Assembly (NCBI GenBank): GCA_944385705.1 | Contig: CALWYF010000017.1 | Location: 1-43,458, forward strand | Direction: 5' to 3' | Origin: an uncultured Oscillospiraceae bacterium | Lineage (GTDB): Bacteria > Bacillota > Clostridia > Oscillospirales > Oscillospiraceae | DNA: 43,458 bases | Part shown: positions 24,181-32,206 of the stretch, piece by piece | How the letters are laid out: every line of letters starts with the position of its first letter | Position numbering within the stretch: the stretch's first letter is position 1 | Position numbers and translations under genes: made by a program | The notes under the pieces: model-generated | Database searches by the model: none | Told to the model about the DNA's origin: nothing | The model's input: the letters and a program-made list of their open reading frames with translations, nothing else

Positions 24181-25254
24181 ATGAAGAACGCAAAGACTCT
24201 CATAGCAATGCTCCTTGCTCTCGTCATGGTCCTGGCCCTGTGCGCCTGCGGCCAGACCGCCACTCCCGTTGAGGACAGCACCGCCGCCGAGGCTCCCGCC
24301 GATGACGCCGCTGCTTCCACCGGCAGCGAGAAGGTCGGTCAGACCGTCCTCAAGTGCGCATTCAACCAGACCATCACCAACCCCGAAGCAATCACCCTGC
24401 AGAAGCTGAGCGATGACCTGTACGACGCCACCGAAGGCCGCTACTCCATCGAAGTTTACCCCGACGCTCAGCTGGGCGACCAGGCTCAGACCCTTGAGCA
24501 GCTCACCATGGGCGCTCTGGACATGACCCTCGTTGCAAACTCCATCATCGAGACCTACGCTTCCGACTTCGCTATCCTGGGCACCCCCTATGTCTACGAT
24601 GACATCGAGCACCAGGAGCGCGTATTCGTCTCCGGCAAGCTGGACGACCTGTACGCCACCGCCGTTGACTACGGCTTCCACGTGCTCTCCGCTTACTCCC
24701 TCGGACCCCGTAACCTCTACACTGCAAAGGCTCCTGTGACCACTCCCGAAGAGCTGGCTGGCCTGAAGATCCGCGTTATGGCTTCCGATACCTGCATGAA
24801 GATGATGGAGGCTATGGGCGGTGTCGGTGTTGATATGGCTCAGGGCGATGTTTACTCCGCCATCCAGACCGGTACCCTCGACGGCGCCGAGAACAACATC
24901 ATCACCTACGTTGACCTGGTTCAGTACGAGGTTGCTCCTTACTACAACTACACCGGCCACCTGATGATCCCCGACATGCTCTGCATTGCCAACAGCGTGT
25001 TCGACTCCATGTCCGCTGAGGACCAGGCTGCTCTCCAGCAGTGCGCTGCCGACTCCATCCCCTACATGTTCGACCTGTGCGAAGAGCTCCGTGCCGACTA
25101 CGAGGCCAAGGCCATTGAGATGGGTGTCACCTTCTCCGATGCTGACGTTGCCGCCTTCCAGGCCAACTGCCAGGATCTGATCCAGGAAGTTGCCGGCCGC
25201 AACGAGATGACCCAGTCCGTCTACGACGCAATCCTTTCCGAGCGCGCAGCATAA
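24181..25254 (+). CDS. TRAP transporter solute-binding lipoprotein, DctP type
   Basis: A 357-residue receptor with a lipoprotein signal (residues 1 to about 24; lipobox LCAC) and an acidic, Ala-rich linker. The DctP domain carries LKCAFNQTITNPEAITLQKLSDDL, YPDAQLGDQAQTLEQLTMGALDM and the family hallmark LAGLKIRVMASDTCMKMMEAMGG, where the arginine binds the substrate carboxylate. AGGAGGAAA precedes the ATG at 24181; the longer open frame from 24031 would cross the leader. From its neighbours the ligand should be a hexuronate or an unsaturated or keto-deoxy uronate. Codon use is strongly biased (ATC, GCT, GTT, CGT), as in highly expressed genes. Confidence 0.95.
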   Translation: MKNAKTLIAMLLALVMVLALCACGQTATPVEDSTAAEAPADDAAASTGSEKVGQTVLKCAFNQTITNPEAITLQKLSDDLYDATEGRYSIEVYPDAQLGDQAQTLEQLTMGALDMTLVANSIIETYASDFAILGTPYVYDDIEHQERVFVSGKLDDLYATAVDYGFHVLSAYSLGPRNLYTAKAPVTTPEELAGLKIRVMASDTCMKMMEAMGGVGVDMAQGDVYSAIQTGTLDGAENNIITYVDLVQYEVAPYYNYTGHLMIPDMLCIANSVFDSMSAEDQAALQQCAADSIPYMFDLCEELRADYEAKAIEMGVTFSDADVAAFQANCQDLIQEVAGRNEMTQSVYDAILSERAA

Positions 25255-25273
25255 ACCATAGCGATATTAATAA

Positions 25274-25298
25274 CGGCCCACAGCTTGCCTGTGGGCCG
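25274..25298 (+). terminator. Hairpin after the TRAP receptor gene
   Basis: A 10-bp perfect stem (CGGCCCACAG at 25274-25283, CTGTGGGCCG at 25289-25298) with a 5-nt loop, 19 bases after the receptor stop. There is no long T tract, so it is more likely a 3'-end stabiliser or leaky terminator that raises receptor mRNA over the membrane subunits. It parallels the hairpin at 12375-12409. Confidence 0.6.
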
Positions 25299-25376
25299 CT
25301 TCTTGAAGCAGTAAAAGCAGCAAAAGTCCCGCAAAGTCTTTTAAGGTAATAGCTAAAGAAAAAGGGAGGCCACTCC

Positions 25377-25898
25377 GTGAAGGTATTAGATAAGATCAAA
25401 TTCATCCTGGACAAGTTCCAGGAGATCGTGTCCACCATTACTCTGGGCGTAATGACCGTCATCGTGGTTTGGCAGGTCGTTGCCCGTTACATATTCAATA
25501 ATCCCAGCGCAATCACCGGTACCCTTTCCCAGTATCTGTTTGTTTGGATGATAATGTTTGGCAGTGCTTATGTTTACGGCAGCAAAGAGCATCTGACCAT
25601 TGACTTGCTTAAAGATAAATTCAAGCCCCTCACCAATATGATCGTAGAGATCATAACCAATATCTGCCTGTTTGTATTCATTCTGTTCGTCTGCGTCATC
25701 GGCGGCTGGCTCTACACCAGCACCCAGGCCGTGCAGATAGACGCCGCTTTGCAGATCTCCAAGGCAGTCATGTACGTCTCCGTCCCCGTTACCGGCGTAA
25801 TCACCCTGTACTATGCAGTTTATAACTGCGTGCTGGCCGTTAAGAACTACAAAGAGGGCACCCGTACCTACGGCGACGAGCTCTCCGGAACCGCGTGA
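25377..25898 (+). CDS. TRAP transporter small membrane subunit, DctQ type
   Basis: A 173-residue protein with four membrane helices (about residues 16-36, 46-67, 88-112 and 130-152). The family segment RYIFNNPSAITGTLSQYLFVWMIMFGSAYVYGSKEH includes the conserved W of the second helix. It starts with GTG at 25377, seven bases after AAAGGGAGG. It helps dock the receptor and supports the large subunit encoded 16 bases downstream. Confidence 0.93.
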   Translation: MKVLDKIKFILDKFQEIVSTITLGVMTVIVVWQVVARYIFNNPSAITGTLSQYLFVWMIMFGSAYVYGSKEHLTIDLLKDKFKPLTNMIVEIITNICLFVFILFVCVIGGWLYTSTQAVQIDAALQISKAVMYVSVPVTGVITLYYAVYNCVLAVKNYKEGTRTYGDELSGTA

Positions 25899-25914
25899 TG
25901 GGAGGTAAAGATAC

Positions 25915-27219
25915 ATGACAGTAACAGCTCTTGCCGGCATCGTAATGATCGGCATCATATTCGTCACTCTTGCAGTTGGTTTCCCCATAGGTCTGAGCAT
26001 AGGCCTGGGCTCCGCCGCCGGCATGGTCATCATCATGCCCCAGATGAGCTCCATGATGGTCTCCGCCCAGAAGATGTTCCAGAGCGTCAACTCTTTCTCT
26101 CTGCTGGCCATACCCTTCTTCGTGCTGGCCGGTAACCTGATGAACTTCGGCGGTATAGCCCGCCGTCTGGTTGGCTGCGCCCAGCTGGTTGCCCACAGGC
26201 TCCCCGGCTCCCTGGCCCAGACCAACATCGTTGCAAACATGCTCTTCGGCGCCATGTCCGGCTCCGGCGTTGCCGCAGCCGTGGCTATGGGTGGCATCCT
26301 CGGACCCCTTGAGAAGGAAGAGGGCTACTCCGACGAGTACATAGCCGTCTGCAATATCGCCTCCGGTCCGACTGGCATGATGATCCCCCCCAGCAACATT
26401 ATGATAGTCTACTCCACCGTGGCTGGCTCCGTTTCTATCGCCGCCCTGTTTATGGCAGGCTATATCCCCGGCATACTCTGGGGCCTGGGCTGCATGGTGG
26501 TGGCTGGTGTCATGGCCCATCGCCGCGGCTACATCTCCAAGGGTCACTACACCTTCAAGTTTGTCATGAAGACCCTGTGGGAAGGCATCCCCAGCCTGCT
26601 GATGATCGTCATTGTTATCGGCGGTATCCTGGGCGGTATCTTCACCGCCACCGAGGGCTCCGCTATCGCCGTGGCCTACGCTCTCATCCTGGGCTTCATC
26701 TACCGCAACATCACCATCCGTGACCTGCCCCGCATACTCTTCGACAGCGTGAAGACCACCGCCGTTATTGAGTACCTGGTCTGCGTCTCCGGTATCATGG
26801 GCTACATCATGACCTACACCAAGATCCCTGCTCTGGTTGCCAACGCCATCTTGGGTGTGACTGACAGCGCCGTGGTCATCCTGCTGATCATGAACATCAT
26901 TCTGCTGATTGTGGGCTGCTTCATGGACCCCACTCCCGCAGTTCTGATCTTCACCCCCATCTTCCTGCCCATAGTCCAGACTTGGGGCATGCATCCCGTG
27001 CACTTCGGTCTCATGATGGTCATGAACCTCTGCGTTGGTACTCTGACTCCTCCTGTGGGCGCCATCCTCTTTGCAGGCTGCCGCACTCACAACGTGAAGA
27101 TAGAGCAGATCATCAAGATGCTGCTGCCCTTCTTTGCAGTCATCTTTGTGACCCTGATGCTCATCACCTACGTGCCCGCTCTGAGCATGTTCATCCCCGA
27201 GGCTCTGGGCCTTGTCTGA
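25915..27219 (+). CDS. TRAP transporter large membrane subunit, DctM type
   Basis: A 434-residue transport channel subunit with about twelve helices and two re-entrant regions. DctM hallmarks are PFFVLAGNLMNFGGIARRLV, ANMLFGAMSGSGVAAAVAMG, IASGPTGMMIPPSNIMIVYS and, in the second half, GCFMDPTPAVLIFTPIFLP and NLCVGTLTPPVG. It couples sodium or proton entry to solute uptake. It completes the DctPQM set with its own SD (GGGAGGT), and kduI begins 25 bases downstream. Confidence 0.95.
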   Translation: MTVTALAGIVMIGIIFVTLAVGFPIGLSIGLGSAAGMVIIMPQMSSMMVSAQKMFQSVNSFSLLAIPFFVLAGNLMNFGGIARRLVGCAQLVAHRLPGSLAQTNIVANMLFGAMSGSGVAAAVAMGGILGPLEKEEGYSDEYIAVCNIASGPTGMMIPPSNIMIVYSTVAGSVSIAALFMAGYIPGILWGLGCMVVAGVMAHRRGYISKGHYTFKFVMKTLWEGIPSLLMIVIVIGGILGGIFTATEGSAIAVAYALILGFIYRNITIRDLPRILFDSVKTTAVIEYLVCVSGIMGYIMTYTKIPALVANAILGVTDSAVVILLIMNIILLIVGCFMDPTPAVLIFTPIFLPIVQTWGMHPVHFGLMMVMNLCVGTLTPPVGAILFAGCRTHNVKIEQIIKMLLPFFAVIFVTLMLITYVPALSMFIPEALGLV

Positions 27220-27244
27220 TCTTTGATCTGAAAGGTATTTTAAC

Positions 27245-28087
27245 ATGGATATACGCTATTCCACCGGTCCAAACGACGTAAAAAGATACACCACCGAGGA
27301 GCTGCGCAAGGAGTTTCTCATACAGAACCTGTACCAGCCGGACACCGTCCAGGCCGTGTACTCCCATGTGGACCGCATGGTGGTTCTGGGCATCATGCCC
27401 GTTGAGAAGAGCCTGCCCATCGACCAGGGCATAGACGTCTGGAAAAACTTCGGCACCAACTTCTTCCTGGAGCGCAGAGAGGCCGGCGTGTTCAATCTGG
27501 GCGGCCCGGGCTGGATAGAGGCCGACGGAGTCCGTTATGAGATGGGCTTTGAGGACTGCCTCTATATCTCCCGCAGCACCAGAAACGTGGTCTTCGGCAG
27601 CAACGACAAGGCGAATCCCGCCCGCTTCTATCTTGTGAGCGCCCCCGCCCACAAGGACTGCAAGACCACCTTCATCTCCATCAAGGACGCCAATAAGCGC
27701 CCCCTGGGCAGCATGGAGACCGCAAACAAGCGGGTTATCAATCAGTTCATCCATCCCGATGTGCTGGAGACCTGCCAGCTGTCCATGGGCCTGACCCAGC
27801 TGGAGCCGGGCAGCGTGTGGAACTCCGTTCCTCCCCACACCCATGAGCGGCGTATGGAGATCTATACCTACTTCAACCTGCCTGAGGGCGGCATCGTGCT
27901 GCACCTTATGGGTCAGCCCCAGGAAACCCGCCACATCGTTATGCAGAACTACGAGGCAGTCATTTCTCCCTCCTGGTCCCTGCATGCCGGCTGCGGCTCC
28001 TCCAACTACACCTTTATCTGGGCTATGGGCGGCGAGAACCAGGCCTTTGACGACATGGACAACTTCGCCATCAACGAGCTGAGATAA
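27245..28087 (+). CDS. kduI: 5-dehydro-4-deoxy-D-glucuronate isomerase
   Basis: KduI turns 5-keto-4-deoxyuronate (DKI), released from unsaturated uronates, into 2,5-diketo-3-deoxygluconate (DKII). At 280 residues it has the family's usual length and double cupin-like shape. Clear blocks are MDIRYSTGPNDVKRY, RREAGVFNLGGPG, and the zinc site PPHTHERRMEIYTYF, followed by SPSWSLHAGCGSSNYTFIW and the C-terminal MGGENQAFDDMD. It is cytoplasmic and lies at the end of the transporter transcript. AAAGG lies 10-14 bases upstream of the ATG, a weak SD. Confidence 0.97.
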   Translation: MDIRYSTGPNDVKRYTTEELRKEFLIQNLYQPDTVQAVYSHVDRMVVLGIMPVEKSLPIDQGIDVWKNFGTNFFLERREAGVFNLGGPGWIEADGVRYEMGFEDCLYISRSTRNVVFGSNDKANPARFYLVSAPAHKDCKTTFISIKDANKRPLGSMETANKRVINQFIHPDVLETCQLSMGLTQLEPGSVWNSVPPHTHERRMEIYTYFNLPEGGIVLHLMGQPQETRHIVMQNYEAVISPSWSLHAGCGSSNYTFIWAMGGENQAFDDMDNFAINELR

Positions 28088-28096
28088 CATGAAAAA

Positions 28097-28130
28097 ACAC
28101 AGTCCCGATTGAAAAATATCGGGACTGTGT
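28097..28130 (-). terminator. Terminator of the opposite-strand unknown gene
   Basis: A 13-bp perfect stem (28097-28109 with 28118-28130; ACACAGTCCCGAT) with an 8-nt loop. Read leftwards it is followed by T6, so it ends the unknown gene starting at 28833. Rightwards there is no T tract, so kduI transcripts may read through. Confidence 0.8.
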
Positions 28131-28155
28131 ACTCAGAAGACATTCCTGAGGTCCA

Positions 28156-28833
28156 TTAAAGTATGCCCTTTATCTTCAGCATGGGCGAGGGCCGGAAAAT
28201 GTGCAGGAATTTCTGCAATTCCTTATCCTCCACCTTGCTGTAGTTCTCCTTTATGATGCAGTAATCCATCATAAAGAGATAGAGACAGACCTCAAAAGGC
28301 GTAGCCAGAAAGGCCGGCACATAGTCGGTAGCTATGAGGAAAAGGGAGAGCCTGGTGTTCATCAGCACATTGAAGCGGGAATTGACCCACTTGTTGCCGT
28401 AGACTATCCTCAGACGGGGCGGCAGCTCCGGCAAGGCGGCGGCAATTATGTTCTTGTTTTCATTGGTGAGGGCGGCCTCAGGCAGATTGGGATCGTAATC
28501 GCAGGGTGACTCGTGATAGCTCAGTGCGCCGCTGCGGCTGTGCTTGAGCTTCTTGGGCTGAAAGACCACCCGCTTTTTACGGGAGGAGTCCTGGCGGTAC
28601 CAGTCGGCAATCTTCAGCTGATCGAAGTGAAACACCGCATCGATGCCGGCAAAGCTCTGCTTCACCGTAAGTACCGAAGGAGAATCGATTTCAAAGTACT
28701 GTTCCTCGCTTTTGAGAGCCTTCTTGAAAAGCGCCTCCCACTGGCGGCGGAAATCCGGATAATAACTCCGGTCCCTTATGGCGGTATCCTGGAAACTGTT
28801 CAGGATCTGCTGATAAATTTCGGAATTTTCCAT
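28156..28833 (-). CDS. Protein of unknown function inside the uronate locus
   Basis: A 225-residue protein that I do not recognise. It is probably soluble and cytoplasmic: there is no signal peptide, and the only hydrophobic stretch (FLATPFEVCLYLFMMDYCII, about residues 176-195) looks amphipathic rather than membrane-spanning. Notable pieces are a basic segment RKKRVVFQPKKLKHSRSG and a central LPELPPRLRIVYGNKWVNSRFNVLMN. Its own promoter (28861-28889), SD (AGAGGTG) and terminator make it a real, separately transcribed gene. It lies antisense to the direction of the uronate genes on both sides. A nine-base inverted repeat over its start site suggests regulation. No function is proposed. Confidence 0.8.
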   Translation of the reverse strand: MENSEIYQQILNSFQDTAIRDRSYYPDFRRQWEALFKKALKSEEQYFEIDSPSVLTVKQSFAGIDAVFHFDQLKIADWYRQDSSRKKRVVFQPKKLKHSRSGALSYHESPCDYDPNLPEAALTNENKNIIAAALPELPPRLRIVYGNKWVNSRFNVLMNTRLSLFLIATDYVPAFLATPFEVCLYLFMMDYCIIKENYSKVEDKELQKFLHIFRPSPMLKIKGIL

Positions 28834-28843
28834 AGCACACCTC

Positions 28844-28889
28844 TGAAATATATTGAAAATATTATATTTCATTTTGTTTTTTATGACAA
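28844..28889 (-). promoter_or_regulatory. Promoter and dyad of the unknown gene
   Basis: Read leftwards: TTGTCA (28884-28889), 17 bp, TATAAT (28861-28866). A perfect inverted repeat, TGAAATATA (28844-28852) and TATATTTCA (28863-28871), spans the -10 and the expected start point near 28854, as a repressor site would. No good rightward promoter for the aldolase gene was seen in this 86-base gap. Confidence 0.7.
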
Positions 28890-28919
28890 GCACAAAATAA
28901 ATTACAGGAGGAAAAAACC

Positions 28920-29873
28920 ATGGATGTATTGAAGAGAATGGCCCGGGCGGGCATAGTCCCCGTTGTGGTGCTGGATGACGCCAAGGATGCTGTGCCCACT
29001 GCCAGGGCAATGGTGGCCGGTGGTATAGACGTTATGGAGATTACCTTCCGTACCGCTGCCGCTGCCGATTCCATCAGAGCCGTTGCCGCCGAGGTTCCGG
29101 AGATGGTACCCGGTGCCGGCACCGTGGTGAATCTGGAGCAGTGCAAGCTGGCTGTGGAGTGCGGCGCAAAGTTCATCGTCTCCCCCGGCTACGACGAGGA
29201 AGTGGTGTCCTGGTGCTGCGAGAACAATATCCCCGTCTGCCCCGGCTGCGCAACTCCCACCGAGATAATGATGGCCCTTAAGCACAACCTGAAGGTCATT
29301 AAGTTCTTCCCCGCCAATGTCTACGGCGGACTCAGCGCAATCAAGGCCCTGGCCGGTCCCTTTGGCGGAGTGAAGTTCATCCCCACCGGCGGAGTCAATC
29401 TCCAGAATGTGGGCGAGTTCATCTCCGATCCCCACATCCATGCCGTGGGCGGCAGCTGGGTCTGCCCCAAGGCCGACATAGCTGCCGGCAACTTTGAAAA
29501 GATCACTCAGCTGTGCAAGGATTCCCGCAAGGCCCTGCTGGGCTTTGAGGTTGCCCATGTGGGCATCAACTGCGCCGATGCCGACGTGTGCGATGCCGTG
29601 TGCAAGGAGTTTGCCGATGCCTTCGATTTCCCAGTGAAGCTGGGTAATTCCTCCAATTTCGCTTCCACCGGCGTGGAAGTTATGAAGACAATGTTCAAGG
29701 GTGCCAACGGCCACATCGCAATCCGCACCAACAAGATGGAGCCTGCCATGGCCGAGATGGAGCGGAGAGGACTGGAGCTGGATATGTCCTCCATCAAGGA
29801 TCCCAACAACATCAAGGCTGTGTACTTCAAGAACGAGATAGGCGGTTTCGCTGTACACCTTGTCCAGAAGTAA
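28920..29873 (+). CDS. eda: KDPG/KHG aldolase fused to a C-terminal VOC-like domain
   Basis: Residues 1 to about 205 are a class I 2-keto-3-deoxy-6-phosphogluconate/4-hydroxy-2-oxoglutarate aldolase, which splits KDPG into pyruvate and glyceraldehyde 3-phosphate. Visible are E40 in VMEITFRT, the segment GAGTV, the Schiff-base lysine K128 in VIKFFPAN, and FIPTGGVNLQN. Ordinary Eda ends near residue 205-213, but this protein continues to 317. The extra part begins VAHVGINC (H213) and has GHIAIRTNKMEPAMAEMERRG and YFKNEIGGFAVHLVQK, the pattern of a glyoxalase/VOC module. Its role is unknown: it could bind a metal and a substrate, or only assist folding. SD AGGAGG. The aldolase call is firm and the VOC call fairly sure. 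Confidence 0.92.
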   Translation: MDVLKRMARAGIVPVVVLDDAKDAVPTARAMVAGGIDVMEITFRTAAAADSIRAVAAEVPEMVPGAGTVVNLEQCKLAVECGAKFIVSPGYDEEVVSWCCENNIPVCPGCATPTEIMMALKHNLKVIKFFPANVYGGLSAIKALAGPFGGVKFIPTGGVNLQNVGEFISDPHIHAVGGSWVCPKADIAAGNFEKITQLCKDSRKALLGFEVAHVGINCADADVCDAVCKEFADAFDFPVKLGNSSNFASTGVEVMKTMFKGANGHIAIRTNKMEPAMAEMERRGLELDMSSIKDPNNIKAVYFKNEIGGFAVHLVQK

Positions 29874-29914
29874 ACCTTTCATGGCAATAAAATAAATTAT
29901 AAGGAGAAATTACA

Positions 29915-30943
29915 ATGAAGTTTCTTACTTTTGGTGAAATAATGCTGAGACTCAAGTCCCCCGGCCTGGAGCGCTTTTTCCAGAGCCCCATGCTGGAGGC
30001 CACCTTCGGCGGCGGCGAGGCCAATGTGGCTGTGTCTCTGGCAAACTACGGCCAGGATGTCGCATACCTCACCGTCCTGCCCAAGAATACCATTGCCGAC
30101 GAGTGCATCAAGGACCTGCGCAAGTTCGGCGTTGACACCAGCCGCATCGTCCGTTCCGACAAGGGACGCCTGGGCATCTACTATCTGGAGACCGGCGCCA
30201 ACGCCCGTCCCAGCAAGGTTGTCTACGACCGTGAGTACTCCTCCATCGCCCAGGCAAAGCCCGGCGACATCGACTGGGACAAGGCCTTTGAAGGTGTGGA
30301 TTGGTTCCACATTACCGGTATCACCCCCGCCATCTCCGAGAGCGCAATGGAGCTGAGCATTGAGTCCGTCAAGGAAGCCAAGAAGAGAGGCATCACCGTC
30401 TCCTGCGACCTGAACTACCGCAAGAACCTGTGGAAGTATGGCAAGAAGGCTGCCGAGGTCATGCGTGAGATCGCAAACTACGTGGACGTGGCCATTGCCA
30501 ACGAGGAGGACGTGCAGAAGTCCCTGGAGATCACCACCGACGTGAACGTGGAGTCCGGCGAGCTGGATCGCGCCAAGTACAAGGCTCTGGGCGACAAGGT
30601 TCTGGCTGCCTACCCCAATATGAAGATGATTGCCATCACTCTCCGTGAGAGCAAGAGCGCCGACTGGAACGGCTGGGCTGCCTGCCTCAACGACAGAGAG
30701 AAGTTCTACGAGTCCAAGCGCTACGAGATCCGGGACATCGTGGACCGCGTGGGCGGCGGCGACAGCTTCGGCGGCGGCCTGCTCTACGGCCTTACCCACT
30801 ATGAGGACAAACAGCAGGCTCTGGAGTTCGCAGTGGCAGCCTCCTGCCTGAAGCACAGCATCCTGGGCGACTTCAACCGTGTTGACGTCTCCGAGGTTGA
30901 GAAGCTCATGGGCGGCGACGGCACCGGCCGCGTCCAGAGATAA
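29915..30943 (+). CDS. kdgK: 2-dehydro-3-deoxygluconokinase
   Basis: A 342-residue PfkB-family sugar kinase that phosphorylates KDG to KDPG with ATP. It begins [16 protein letters not shown], has the substrate loop [29 protein letters not shown] in the middle, and the PfkB signature [17 protein letters not shown] with catalytic base D283. AAGGAGAAA precedes the ATG, and the gene follows the aldolase by 41 bases, so substrate and product enzymes are adjacent. Confidence 0.95.
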   Translation: MKFLTFGEIMLRLKSPGLERFFQSPMLEATFGGGEANVAVSLANYGQDVAYLTVLPKNTIADECIKDLRKFGVDTSRIVRSDKGRLGIYYLETGANARPSKVVYDREYSSIAQAKPGDIDWDKAFEGVDWFHITGITPAISESAMELSIESVKEAKKRGITVSCDLNYRKNLWKYGKKAAEVMREIANYVDVAIANEEDVQKSLEITTDVNVESGELDRAKYKALGDKVLAAYPNMKMIAITLRESKSADWNGWAACLNDREKFYESKRYEIRDIVDRVGGGDSFGGGLLYGLTHYEDKQQALEFAVAASCLKHSILGDFNRVDVSEVEKLMGGDGTGRVQR

Positions 30944-30955
30944 GCAGACACAGGC

Positions 30956-30982
30956 CCCGGGACCCATATTCCGGGCCCCGGG
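30956..30982 (+). other. GC-rich hairpin between kdgK and the SDR gene
   Basis: CCCGGG-A-CCC and GGG-C-CCCGGG pair around a 7-nt loop with one mismatch. No T tract follows, so it is probably not a full terminator but an intercistronic structure. It occupies part of the 86-base gap before the SDR gene. Confidence 0.5.
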
Positions 30983-31029
30983 TTATAGTTAAGCGAGCCG
31001 CCACGGCGGCAGAATGGAGATTTAATACT

Positions 31030-31830
31030 ATGGATATGATGAAGCAGTTTTCCCTGGAGGGCAAGGTAGCCCTGGTCACCGGCGCAGCCTACGGCATAGG
31101 CTTTGCCATAGCTGAGGCCTTTGCCGCCGCCGGCGCAAAGATCGCCTTCAACTGCCGCGGCGAGAAGCACATGGAGGCCGCCATGGCTGCCTATAAGGAG
31201 AAGGGCATCGACGCCCACGGCTACTACGCCGATGTCACCAATGAAGAGGATGTCATCAAGCTGGTTGCCGACATCGAGAAGGACCTGGGCACTATTGACA
31301 TCCTGGTGAACAACGCCGGTATCATCAAGCGCACCCCCATGCTGGAGATGGAGGCCAAGGACTTCCGTCAGGTTATTGACATCGACCTGGTAGCTCCCTA
31401 TATCGTTGCCAAGCACGTAATCCCCGGCATGATCAAGAAGGGCCACGGTAAGATAATCAACATCTGCTCCATGATGAGCGAGCTGGGCCGCGAGACCGTC
31501 TCCGCCTATGCTGCCGCCAAGGGCGGACTGAAGATGCTCACCAAGAACATCTGCTCCGAGTACGGCGAGTACAACATCCAGTGCAACGGCATTGGACCTG
31601 GTTACATAGCTACTCCCCAGACTGCTCCTCTCCGTGAGAGACAGCCCGACGGCAGCCGTCATCCCTTTGACCAGTTCATCGTGGCCAAGACTCCCGCTGC
31701 CCGCTGGGGCGAGGCCGAGGACCTGATGGGTCCCGCCGTGTTCCTGGCCTCCGACGCCTCCAACTTCGTCAACGGCCATGTGCTCTATGTTGACGGCGGT
31801 ATCCTGGCCTACATCGGCAAGCAGCCCTAA
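31030..31830 (+). CDS. kduD: SDR oxidoreductase, KduD or gluconate 5-dehydrogenase type
   Basis: A 266-residue short-chain dehydrogenase with the NAD(P) motif TGAAYGIG (residues 18-25), NNAG, the catalytic SMMSELG serine region, and Y160-x3-K164 (YAAAK). The insertion PDGSRHPFDQFIVAK before TPAARWG and the ending VDGGILAYIGKQP match proteins usually labelled gluconate 5-dehydrogenase (IdnO type). Because this locus has KduI, KdgK and Eda but no other SDR, the likely work is the KduD step, reduction of DKII to KDG. The symbol is therefore tentative. Confidence 0.82.
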   Translation: MDMMKQFSLEGKVALVTGAAYGIGFAIAEAFAAAGAKIAFNCRGEKHMEAAMAAYKEKGIDAHGYYADVTNEEDVIKLVADIEKDLGTIDILVNNAGIIKRTPMLEMEAKDFRQVIDIDLVAPYIVAKHVIPGMIKKGHGKIINICSMMSELGRETVSAYAAAKGGLKMLTKNICSEYGEYNIQCNGIGPGYIATPQTAPLRERQPDGSRHPFDQFIVAKTPAARWGEAEDLMGPAVFLASDASNFVNGHVLYVDGGILAYIGKQP

Positions 31831-31834
31831 CGTC

Positions 31835-31962
31835 AGAAGAAACTCGCGCCGTTCCGTTTCCACGGTAAGCAAGGGCTTTCCATGAAAACTGCACTCTGCT
31901 CCTTCCTTCTTCCTTTCCAACTCCGACCCGCTGCGCTGGGCTCGAAGTTGGGGATACGGGGG
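31835..31962. repeat. Intergenic hairpin repeat R1 (tandem copy 1)
   Basis: First of two tandem diverged copies, about 128 bases each, starting AGAAGAAACTCGC five bases past the SDR stop. It has an upstream hairpin (31854-31865 with 31880-31891, 9 of 12 pairs), the tract CCTTCCTTCTTCCTTTCC, and a downstream hairpin (CCAACTCCGA 31917-31926 with TCGAAGTTGG 31942-31951, 9 of 10 pairs) around the loop cccgctgcgctgggc, then GGGGATACG. Confidence 0.85.
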
Positions 31963-32100
31963 AGAAGAAACTCGCTGCGTCCCGTTTTCACGGGCAGGCT
32001 TTGCCTTCCCGTGAAAACGGCACTCCGCTTCTTCCTTCTTCCTTTCCAACCGTGAGCCACTAGCGTTGGGCTCACGGCTGGGGATACGAGGGAGGGAAGA
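31963..32100. repeat. Intergenic hairpin repeat R2 (tandem copy 2)
   Basis: Second tandem copy. Its upstream hairpin is perfect: 13 bp (CCGTTTTCACGGG 31982-31994 with 32008-32020), with AGGC/GCCT nested inside. The tract TTCTTCCTTCTTCCTTTCC is shared with R1. The downstream hairpin is CCGTGAGCC (32050-32058) with GGCTCACGG (32069-32077) around actagcgttg, followed by GGGGATACG. Stem sequences differ from R1 while pairing is kept. Confidence 0.88.
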
Positions 32101-32131
32101 ACAGCACCTTGCAATCTGAAGATCAAAGTAT

Positions 32132-32159
32132 TGAGCCCGGCGGATTTCCGCCGGGCTCA
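32132..32159 (+). other. Hairpin ahead of the zinc dehydrogenase gene
   Basis: A 12-bp perfect stem (TGAGCCCGGCGG/CCGCCGGGCTCA) with a 4-nt ATTT loop, followed rightwards by an A-rich stretch rather than T. It may protect the 5' end of the downstream message or end leftward transcripts. The 376-base gap 31831-32206 otherwise holds R1 and R2. Confidence 0.65.
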
Positions 32160-32206
32160 GAAAAAAATTTATTTCAAAAACTTATTCCAATTTAGGAGAA
32201 GATAAA

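Noticed and set aside
31833-32126. Small leftward frame with repeated WKGRRK peptides over R1/R2
   Set aside because: The peptide repeat simply reflects the tandem DNA repeat. Hairpin pairing, not codon structure, is conserved, and there is no SD or known family.
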